DNA from: Echinarachnius parma
Lineage: Eukaryota; Echinodermata; Echinoidea; Clypeasteroida; Echinarachniidae
Length of the DNA: 64,000 bases
Assembly: GCA_037951105.1 (NCBI GenBank)
Contig: JBAMJV010000897.1
Location: 1 to 64,000, forward strand
Direction of reading: 5' to 3'
In this document: piece by piece, positions 44,701 through 56,700 of the stretch
Numbering within the stretch: the stretch's first letter is position 1
Layout: each line of letters begins with the position of its first letter
Notes under the pieces: generated by a model
Database searches by the model: none
The model's input: the letters and a program-made list of their open reading frames with translations, nothing else
Told to the model about the DNA's origin: nothing
Translations under genes and position numbers: made by a program

Positions 44701-47700
44701 TCTGTCTGTATGTGCATCTGTACATCAGTGTTCTTTTTTTTGCAATATCTCAAGAATCGTTGGATGGATTTCGTTCAAACTTTGTACAATCCATGTATTT
44801 AGAGGTATGGGTTATTGGATATGATTTTGGTCCATGAGGTCAAAGGTCAAAGGTCACATAGCTAACAAATATACAAAATATTATATTAAATAGATAGTTT
44901 GAGAAACCTTGAAGGATAACATGATAATAATACTGGTATGCGTCCAGTGAAGTATATGACCTGATTAGGGAATGGGGTCATGGGAGGTCATAGGTCAACA
45001 GGTCAAAATATTGTTGTTGTTTTTTGTTCTCACAATTAAGTTCCAGAATTAATGTTAGAAAGAGTACTGTAGGTAAAAGACAATTTTCTGAAACTGTTTG
45101 GGGCACAGGTCAAAGGTGACTCGGATAATTACCAATTCAAAAACAAACATTTACTAACTCTGAAATCATGTTACATGAAACAAATCACATGCAAATATGC
45201 ACTGTGCAAACCAAAAATTAAACATTTGTATGTTATTTTGAGAAACAAGGTCAAAGGTCAGATGACAAAGGTCTCATATTTCATTGTTACATTTAAGTAT
45301 GTATTTTGGATTTAATATTTGATGGTTCCATTAACTAACTTCTGAAATAGATAAGAATTTCAATTATGTCCTAAAAGATTTTTTGATCAATAGAGGGTGC
45401 TGTGCTGCAAATTTGTGTCATGCGGATGATCATTTAATAGCATCTTGGTTATATCACCCATTCATCTAGTTCTTTATTGATTCTGGATCCCTACATTAAA
45501 ATTATATCATATTATTCATCTCTTTAATATCTCCCATATATATAACATGTACAATTCAGAGGTCACGGCGTTACAGTCACGGCGTTACAGTGCATAGATA
45601 CATTTATGATATCATATTTACTATGAGCATTGGATTTTTTCTACATTTTTATTTGGATGTTCTAGCTTGATGTCTAGTACAAAGAATCAATGTGACAAAA
45701 GTGCAAAATGTTCCTGTAGTTCACAGAGTTTACTTAGTTTCTTAGCATGTAAGAAACCCATGTCTTTTTGCCGTCACGGCGTTACGGCAGATATTGATAT
45801 TCATAATTAATAATTTATTGGGAATTTTGGTTTTCTTGCCTATTGTAAATTATTGGTAGGATAGTGGTTTAATACAGATGCATATCAAAAGTTGGTTCTA
45901 GATATTTAGATTTTATTAGTTATTTGGACTTTCATTGTGAGAAACACCCTCTGACCGTCACGGCGTTTGCTTGGAATTGCCCTGTATCTACCCGGTTGTC
46001 ATAATCATTACAAGTGAGGTGTCATTGGAAAGATAATTGAACAGGCTTTCTTCTGATACCATATTAAACAGTATCTCTTCTTTGTTTAATTATTCATCGT
46101 CAAAAGAATTAGAACTTGAAAAAACAGTGATATGAGAGTCAGACATTCCGACTGAAGCTTGTTGGCTCATTTTGCGACATTTCACTTCTGACCTTCCCCC
46201 ATTCTCAAATATACTGCGCATACCCCGTACTCGTGATGCTTACGAATGTGGTATCATTTTAAAGAGGGATATACAAACTTTAAAGTGATACCAAATATAA
46301 CCTACAAGAGTTCATAAGAAAAGAGATATAATCGATCAAACTTGAGATTCCGAACTTTTTTTGAGGGGTTTAGATAAATAAACCATTAGAAACAAACCTT
46401 GAAAGAACCACCTCCCATATCATTTTCATTTTACATTCATACAACGTACCATGATTTTGTTTTGTTCTGTGTTTGATATTTCCTTTCGCCTTGTTTATGT
46501 TGAATTTCCCTTGTATCATTTTCTTTTAGGTTTCATCCTTACTTTCATTATGACAACCCTTATCAGTCTCTTACCCTCATGATAAATGAAACGGTGTATT
46601 AATGACTTTACCACATGTATGTTTATATGTATGAGTATACTGTATATACATGCTCCAACTAAGCCCTTTTAGCGCTAAATTCAAGTGACAGCCATTGCTT
46701 GATGTGGTAACCTGTGACCTTTTGCTAATCCACGTATTACACAGCACTGGAACCCAGATATATCTGTGGTGCAATGCACTGAGATATCCAGGGTTAGAAA
46801 TGAAGACTGGTCACTGGTCTGCTAGCTAATGGCTAATTATGGCTATAGACTACTAAGTTTTGTTCTGAAATCAAAGCTTCTATCACTGCCTGAGTCAGAG
46901 TACTTTTGATCATGTAGATATATACTGAGAAAGATCCACAAATGTTGCTAATTTAAAATAAAATATGACTTGGCTTTAAACATTATGCTAGTGCTAGTAG
47001 CTAGTACATAAATATATATCGTATGTCATTTAAAAATATTATGAGCTAGTAGGCACTGTAATCCAAGCAATCATGTGTGAAGAGATCATATTTAATTTGT
47101 TACTTTATATTTCAGGCTATAAATTATAAAGTACTTGTGTATCTCTGTACAAAGCACATGTGCCTGTAAAGCTATGTGATGCCAAATCACCAATTGGACC
47201 TTGTATATTGTTATCTAGTACTCATCTTAATATATAAAGTTGGAGAAGGGTTTTGGTCCTGTTGCGGAGGTGCGAATTTCAGTCAGCACCGATGCCGTCG
47301 TTCGTCGTTCGCTGCTTTTTCGTGCGCCAGAAATTTCACGTCAAAAATAAAAAATAGTTTTCCGCCAGAAAAATTAATTGCTTAGAAACTAAATACAAAT
47401 GCGTAGTTGAGATTTCAATCAATGTTTTTTAAATCGTAAACAACGTGGGTAAATTTCCCCACTGCTCGCTGACATGTTTTTTTGGCATTGCCGTTATCAC
47501 CGCGAGGAATTCGTTTGCCGTTCGGTGTAATTTCTCGCTGTAATAGTTGTGTGGGGAAAAAACAAATAATATGTACGTACTAGGCAAGTTATTAGTCTTG
47601 AAAGCGGAAACAAATTTGTAGCGTAAATGTAGATAAATGTTTTTAAAATCGTAAACAATGTGGGTAAATTTATGTGGATTTGACATCGGGCCGAGATACA

Positions 47701-50700
47701 CATTGCTATACTATCAGTAAAACAAAAACATAATTACAGAATGTGTATCTCGGCCCGGTGTAAAATTCGGGTCGAGTCGGATCGTGCAGTTGTGTTCAGA
47801 AATGTTCGAGCTTCACGTACAAATATCATTATTTGGTGATATACTGGTGAAATATGATAAGAGACGGCCATTCCAGAAGTGACGGTGGTGATTGCATTTT
47901 ACAATAATCATGGGTAAGTGATTTATACGATTTTTGTGTGTATGCTGTAGTTTATTTTGCGTGCTTACCCCCGTAGGCTACTCATTCGGTGTGTGATCGG
48001 CGGCGATTTCTTCCCCGAGGGTTCTGGCATATGAGCCGTGGTAGTTTTCGTAGTTTGTCGAGTCGATCGTTGATGTAGATAGATTTGTTAGTGTGCGTGG
48101 CTGCACTCGAGTATATACCGGCGAGTTATTGTATACGGGTTGCACTGTGGGGGATAAAGTGCTGGGATTCTTGTAGAAGCATTTTGTTTTTGCAGTGTGA
48201 GTGCGAGACACCGAGAGAAATAGGGTCAATTTGAAAATAATATGATGAATTTCAGGAAAGGTGCGATACGCCATTTATTGTCCATTTCAGAAGTGCAATA
48301 CGCCATTAGGGTTCATTAAAAAAAATGGTACGCCATGGCATCAGGGTCCATACAGAAATAGTGCGATACGCCATTTAGGCCTTTTAGGGTCTATTCAGAA
48401 ACAGTGCGATGTCAGTTAACGTCACATTTTTCTCGCTGTTATTCTGTAGTAATACCTTATGAGGCTTACCTGTATCATTCAAATACTCAAATTATAACCG
48501 GCAGGTAGTGCTGTAAGTTGTAACTGACCTGTAATACCTTACCTGTATCATTCAAATACTCAAATTATAACCGGCAGCCGGCAGGAACATGTATCTTTAT
48601 TTACTTAACTACAATATAAAGTACAATGTCAATGAAAACAAATTTGTACATATCCTACTGTCCTACATTGAATTTGTATTGTAACGTCAGTTACCGTGGA
48701 ATTGCCCAAGTGTGTTTTATGCAATAGAAATTTATGCTGCGCTCTAACTGCATGTATGTTGCAGTAACGTTCTCGCCTATATACTGTTCGTGCATATCAT
48801 ATCTACATACAGAATCGCATGCGCAAGTGTATATTTTTTTTCGCTTGGTGTGGCATGCAGTGTACAAGGGGTGTTTGTGCATTCACTTTGACGGGGTTAT
48901 TAATGGTTACGACCGACGCTACCGATATTAAATAGAACAATAGTACCATGTAGTTTGTCATGTGTAACATGCAGAGTATTTTACACATGACAGAAGAACA
49001 GGTATGGCGCTATGTGATGGCGTAATCAATGTACACTGCATTAGTGTAGTAGCCGCGCCAAAAAAAGGCACTGACGCAATGCGATTCTGTACGTAGATAT
49101 AATATGAACAAGTGCCCCCCCCCCCAGGATATTGCTGCCTAATCTTTTAAATAGCCCCCAAAATTTAGTAGGTAGCCCCTAAAATTACCATGGTGTTATA
49201 TTAAATATCTTGTGATAAGATATCAGATTGAAAAAGTAACCCCGTAAAAAAAAAAAAATAATAATTCCTGCATTGGACCCCACCTCAACCTCTTTTCAAA
49301 ATTGATTGGTTTGTATGGCCAAGGTTGAGGTTTGTCATCCTCAATAAACTTCTTTCCATGATAATCTATTGTACTATCTTATAATTTGTAATCCAATAGA
49401 GCTCAATCTGGACTGAAACAGAAATCTATTTATTTCTTTTTGCAGATATGCCCATCCCATCGTGTAACACAGTAGTTGTACAGGCTAACACCGCTGGGCG
49501 CTGCAATTCCATACTCCTCCACAGGCTTGGTGGAATACAGAATCTGACACGACATTGCAGTCTGTTGATGACGGAACCAGCGAGCAACTTTACATTGCAA
49601 CATTTCCTCAGATATGCAAATCTGTTTACACTGGTCAGTTGAGCAAAGAAAGGAATTTCCAGACAGGGCGTGAAGAAATTACAGTTACATGGGACATGTA
49701 ACATGTTACATGTTCATCCATACCTGCACGGAAGGTTCTTCAGCATAGTGCTGATCGAGAAGTGAAGCACATTATGTGAGTTCTTAATGAAAAGACCATT
49801 CAAATACATTTTGGGAGACAAAACCTCTGCTCTGCATCGTACTACACTACAGGCTATAACCTGGATGATCATCTTCAATTGTCCTCTTTGCACACGATTT
49901 CTACAGATGATCATGATTTCTGGGAGAACGTCGCAAATGCGAAAAGGACATTTAAAATTCCAGTATGCAATTCAATTTCTGAGTATGACGGCAAGAATAC
50001 TACACCATTAGATCCGGTTCTTTGATCATTGCCAAGTGTGCAAAGAATTCTTCTCATTTCAAGATATTCAAAGGGATACATATTTTTAGCAATGATCCAG
50101 ACATGATGACAAAAATAATAACCTTGAACCTTGTCAGAAAAATGCACCTCGTTTGAATTATCTAATTTCACGACGTCATTCTCTGCACCCCCATACCAAG
50201 TTGGAACTTTAAGGTGTTCTTACTGTGTTGGAGCAAGCCGGCTAGAAACCAGCCGCACAATATACATGGGCCACTCGGTAGCACAGGTCGGTAATTTTTT
50301 ACTTTGAACTTCTCATTTTGGGATCGATGATACTTATTGAGCATTTATAATGCACTATTGTGGGACTATACACTTATATCCTAGATAGGACTTCCTCAAA
50401 CTATGCTCTCCCACAATATATGAGAGACAGAGTAGTCAAACGTCAAAAAAAAAAAAAAAAGTCAAACTTTGCATTGATATAAACTCTTTAAAAGGAATTT
50501 GATCTTCATTTTGTCAGTTTCCTTGAAGTCAAAATTTTAAAAAAGAAGTTGTAGTTATTTCTTGAATTCCAGAAAAACAGGTGGAATAATTCCATATAGG
50601 TGTTTTCATTAAGATTAACTTTTAAAAATGCTAAATTATGGACTTAATTCTAAGAAGCCTAGAGGCCTTTGCCCATTATGCCCCCCCCCCCCCCTCCCCC

Positions 50701-53700
50701 TGTGATTTTTCTGATTACTTCTAAATGCACCTTACTTGACATCTGTGCACATTTTCGCGGCGATGAGACAAAGATCTTAAGGGGGCATAATGACCATGCA
50801 CCCCCCCCCCCCATGCTGTAGAAAGACATCATAACCCGGCCCTTTTAGGGTTAAAGGTAAATAGGTAATAAATAATCAGGATGTTAAATAATAAGTACAT
50901 ATTAATTCATGAACGATAAACTTTTGAGAATTATAACAAATATTATAGTTGCATTACATTTTTTAAAATCTCATATGTAAGAAATATGCATAGCAAAGCA
51001 AATGTCAGTGATTTTATTTATGAATAATAGTGTTGCTCACAGAAAAATGCAAAGCGATATAAAAGTGCTTTTGATTTTTCTTTTGGTAATGCAAATTTTA
51101 AAAAGCAGGTCAGTTTGAAAACATGGTTTTTAGGGAAAATTAATATCAATTGTATTTATGAATTAGTTGTTTTGTATTCAAAGTTGAAATGGCTGTAGAT
51201 TCATCATTGATCATTTAATAAGCTACCAATACCATACATACTTGCCCGCTAACCACAGGCATCACTGCTTCACAGTTGTCTTTATTTCAAACCACAAAAT
51301 GGAAACAGTACAGAAACCTCCTGCTAAAAATACTGCCTTTTCTGTCTACATAATTATTATGGTGGTCTTTATGTGCTGGTTTGGCTGCAGTCACTTTACT
51401 TTAATTGATCATATTCCACTCTGGTAAATCATTTGTACGTACATGTAAATATATTAAATGTAATATATTATTAGTTGTATTATTATGTAGACATTCTGGT
51501 CTAGATTTTATACACAAAACAAGTGCATATTTATATTGCAAAACCAGATTTTCATGTAGCATTGAATTATAGTCTTCTTCCAAGTACATTATGTAAAATT
51601 CCATTCTTGCTAATAGATCAAAAGTGTGTTATTCAAAGCTCCGCGCTAACTTGTTTCTCTTCTGGCCCGTTCGGGCAAGTGAAATCATGGATTTTAAAAT
51701 TGTTCTTGCCCAAAACAGAAAATTGACTTGCCCACTTATTTCTAGATGAGATTTAGAGTGTTTTCTTATAGTCATAGTTCATCAATTATTTAGTTGCCCG
51801 ATCAAGCAACCAAACTAAACCATTTACCAAATTTGACTTGGCCGACATCAATTTTGACTTGCCCGGGCAACAAGGCAATTGCTAATGTCGAGCCCTGTAC
51901 ACACATTTGTTTTATGTGTGATATGTTGTTCTGTTGTCAATGACTTGTAGATTCAGTTGTAATTCAACACTGTTGATTCTTTGTGCATTTATGCAGTATG
52001 TTGTAATTCTAAATTTCTAATGATACAAATTAGTTTTGTTTATTTAAGGTAGTCCAACTCCCCTGAGATTTGAGATGGTGCGCAAGTAATTGTGCAGGTT
52101 TTAAGTTTTAACTGTACCTGATGACCTAAAGTAATCATGTGCCTATAAATAGAGCACCTAGATACAGTATATAGCGCTCTATAAATGGTATATATTATTA
52201 TTATTATTATTATCACTATCTCATTAAGGACAAGAGCTATTTTAAGGCCAAATTTATCATTATTTTCCTCTACAAATTGGCAACTCCTAATATGAAAGTA
52301 AGTGGAAAATATTTAGTGATAACAATTTAAGACAAATATGAAATGACTTTGCTGCAAAGTTACCAATTTGATTGCCGAAATCTGTTTTTAAAATATCACA
52401 ATGTGTTGCCAATTTAAGGATTTTCCTAAATTATAGCGATCTACGCAATTATACAAATCATTAACAAATTACTAAAGCAGGTAGAGTAACAACATAGGTC
52501 TAAAAAAGTGCAATGTATGCTCTTTATCCTTGTATACTGATCTCTGTATCTTCTTACTGAAGTGTAGGTCTACCAACCCACAAATAATGTTTTCATCCAT
52601 TATTACTTTGACAATGAATACAAATATGCTTTACCTACAGTCACACTTTCATTTTGATTGGGGAAGCTTTCCTTAGGTTTATATTAATTGATTTTTACTC
52701 ACATTTTGTTTACCCCTTATCACCACGCCGGGGTATTTTGGCTATATAGCCAGGTGGGAGATCTGGAGGTGAGATCTCAGCCGCCGTTATATTTTTGTTA
52801 TTTTTTGAAGAATCAATTGTTAATTGATTATGCAAATTTATGCAAAAATCCCCTTTTTGTCTTTAAATCACTAAATATTGCACAATATATGCTAATTTTG
52901 TGCATGAATATTCTTTATGACTTAATTAAAAGGTTTTCAAAATTTAGAATTGTGACAGCAAAATTTTCCTAATGTATTTCCTTGTTTTTGAAATATCTTT
53001 GTTTTTGAAATTTCTTATGTATTTTTTTGTTATTTTTTGTAACTCATGTTATCTAATGTTTTTTTCAATGGAATAAATTATGACCATTTTCCAACCATTT
53101 TTAGCCCAAAATTAAATTAATGCAGTGATTAGAATGAAAAATAATGAAGGTTTTGTGTATTTCAGCAAAAATTATATTAAAAAAATAGGATTTGTACACA
53201 AATCACGAAAATGAGCGATTTATGGGTCTAAATTCACCACAAAATTGTATGTGCCTTCGGAACAGTATACCCAGATGTCGCAAATTTGGTCTCAAAAGTT
53301 GCGTAAGACTTCAATGAAAAAAATCATGCGGCAATACCTGCGCGCGTTGCGGAATTATCACGCTAAACGTCAGTCAAGGGAGGGGGGGGGGGGGGGTGCA
53401 TTCCACCCCCTGGCCTGGTAAGGGTTAAAGGGATCTAGTAACTTTGTTCATATTATGTAAAAATCTATCAAAGGGTTGATAAAATGTGAATTTCTAATAA
53501 GTCCACTGAATGATGTATGAAAATTGAATTCCATGGTAAATGAAAGTAATATGGCTGAAAAAGGAGCATAAAATAAAATGATAAATCATTACATTACACT
53601 TGCTTTGTACATGTTTTCATAATGCGTTTATAGGTATGCGTAAGTGTTGTATGCCTGTATCGATCTGTATGCATATGTGGGTACATGTATGTGTAAGTTT

Positions 53701-56700
53701 ATGTCATGTGTAATGTGTATGCGTATGTGCATTTAATTAAATGTGTGTACAATTATTATTATATATGTGTGTGCAAGTATGTATACATTTGCGCATGTTT
53801 GTATGTGATACTTAATGTATGAAAGTCTGCGTATGTGAAAGTATGTATTGATCAGTTTACGTTTGCATGTGTATGCATTTATACATTTGTGTATGTTTGT
53901 GTGTGCGTATATGTGTGCGATTTGCGTGTTTGTATGTATACATTTAAGCATATCTGTGTATGTTGTGGCTGTGTGAGTGTTTTGCATATAAATACAGTGG
54001 AACCTCATTATCACAAAATCTGTTGTAACATAGCAAGGATATTATACATGTCCATCTCCTATGTATTTTATTTTGTTAAGGCCCTGATACAGCAATATAT
54101 CTGATTTAACAAGGTAAAATCATTGGACACGAGATGTCCATTATAATGAAGTTTCACTGTAATAATATCTGTAATATTATCCTTTCTCAAAACGAATAAT
54201 AGGCGCATAACGTGTGATTCATGTATGAATACATGTCTATGCGTATGTGTTTGTGTGTAGGCCTACATGTATGATGTATGCAGGTATGTAGGCCTACTGT
54301 ATGTGTGTCCATGCATATGTGTGTGTAATGTGTATGGAAATGTATATTTATGTAGGTGTGCATTTGTGTCGCTTTTGTATGGGTATGTGCATGCATATGT
54401 ATTTGTGTGAGTGCATGCTTCTGTGTATCTATGCGTATGTTTGCATGTGTATTTATGTATGGGCATGTGCATATATGTATACGCTAAAAATCTGCACGTT
54501 ACAAAATCGCAAAATGACTTTAGTAAAAAGCATGTTATCATTCAAAAAGAGCCATTTTGAACACAAGAGGGCACTTCTGAAATGTCATCAGTTTTAACCA
54601 TTTCAATTCAAAATTATGCATGACATGTTTGATTGAAATAATATTTAATTGGAAAAATCATCAACAAATAATTAAAAAACGATTTCGAAGATTTTTGAAA
54701 AAGTGCAAGCATTATGTTTAAATTTTTTTTAAAACATCTAATTATTTGGGCCCCAAATAATTATAAGATCAAATGCATTTGTTGATATTTCAGCCATATT
54801 GATGATAATGATAATGATACAGGTGGTAGAGGTGATAATGATGATGATGTTGAAGGTATAGTGATAAAAATACCAATAAATAAGATGGTGCTAAAAATGA
54901 TGGTTGTAATAATGATGGTGTGTTGATAATAGTGGTAAGAATGATGTGGTGGTGGTGGCAATGATACAATATTTAATGATGACGAAAATGATGATGCAGA
55001 CATAGTGTTGGTAGTGATGATCATAATGATGATAATGTTAATGGTGGGATAATAGCAATTATCAATAATGATGAAGATGAAAATTAATGCAACAACAATA
55101 ATGATGGTGGTGGTAAGAGTAAACATGATGAATGATAAATACATTATTGATATGAATAAAATGAAAATAAAAACAACGATGTGATTGTGCTGGTGATGAG
55201 ATAATAGTTATTATGTTAATAATGGTAAAAATGATGGTGTAGTGTTAATGATGGTGGTAACAATGATGTTGGTAGTAGTAGTGATGAATGCAATGACCGA
55301 TCAGAATGAACTGAATTTGAACAAAAAGCTGATGATGGCGATAGTGGTAATGATCTATAAAAAAGAAGGTGATGATGGCAATGATCAATGATAATGAACA
55401 TTATGGTTTTGACGACACAGTAAAATGGTGGTTGTGGTGAAGGTGTACATGATAATATGATTATGGTGATCAAAATACATTAATGATGATACGAAAAAGT
55501 TATATCAACGAAAAAGCAGGTGCTAATTCAGAAGAAAATAAAGTAATAGTAATAAATATGGTAAAATTAGTTTTGTTTTTTTTTCATCATTTTTTAAAAT
55601 AAATATTCTGTCAGTTTTTTTCAATTAGAAATCGGCAGTACAGTGTGATGTTAGTGTACAAACTGCTGTCAAGATGAAATACTTTGATATCTCATCATAG
55701 ATTCTTCTAAATTTGGCACTCACTATACAATCCTCTTACCAAGGCTTTGGTTTATTATTTGTTTTGTTTAATTTGTAATTTATGTAAATACCTTAACTTT
55801 TAACTTTAGCAATAGATAAGCAGGGTTCAATGTGCCATTTTCTGATCGAATCTATCGAATTTTTTTTCTTTTTCTTTTTTTTTTTCCGGATATTCGTATC
55901 CAAAAATTTGTATTCGGTATCCGACCTTCACGGTCGGATATCGAATAGCCATTCGATTTGACTCAGCTCTAGGTAAAATGATAACACGATAGTGGTGTAG
56001 TAATGATGGGATGATGGATATAATGAATTAATAGTGGTGGTGGTATTGAAGAAGGCAATAATCAATACTGCTGAGGATAAAGGTGATGATAACAATGATG
56101 ATGATGATGATGAAGATGGTAGTAATGGTAGTGGTGGAATTGGTGATGATGATGGCAACCATTACTATCATTTTATAAATAATTGTTTTTAAATTTTTTT
56201 TTTTTTTTATTTAAAATTTTTTTTTTTACATTTATTATTATTATTATTTTTAATTTTTTTTAATTTCATTTTTCAATAATGAGGCGCGGAGCGCCGATTC
56301 TAGCTGCCGAGGCGCGAAGCGCCGAGGCAGCTAGTGTACAATACTTTCTGCTGTGAACCATTTATTGGCCTATCAGGATGTATTTTGAATAACTAACTAG
56401 CTTTATTTATTGCCTATTAAAAGTACATGTTATAAAACTAAAATTGATGTATCCAAACATCATATTCAATGATACATTCATACAATATTAATACATGTAT
56501 TGGATTACACCACTCGGCAGACTGAAATTATTTCATGCTAGCCGTGTGGCATCAGAACTGCAATTTTGTCAAGGTGACTAAAAAATTAGAGAATATTGAA
56601 GAGCAATTATTTACTCCCTGCCTAGTGAGAGAGAAAAAAAAGAAAGAAATCCCTAAAATCATGTGAATATCTTTGGTTCACACTACTCCCGCTCCCATCC

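Noticed and set aside
48691-50171. Several 60-90 residue frames on both strands near 48700-50170
   Set aside because: No recognisable domain or splice logic, except the weak two-exon candidate reported separately.
53733-54597. Cys/Val/Tyr- and His/Thr-rich open frames at 53733-54597
   Set aside because: They arise from TG-rich low-complexity DNA and show no domain.
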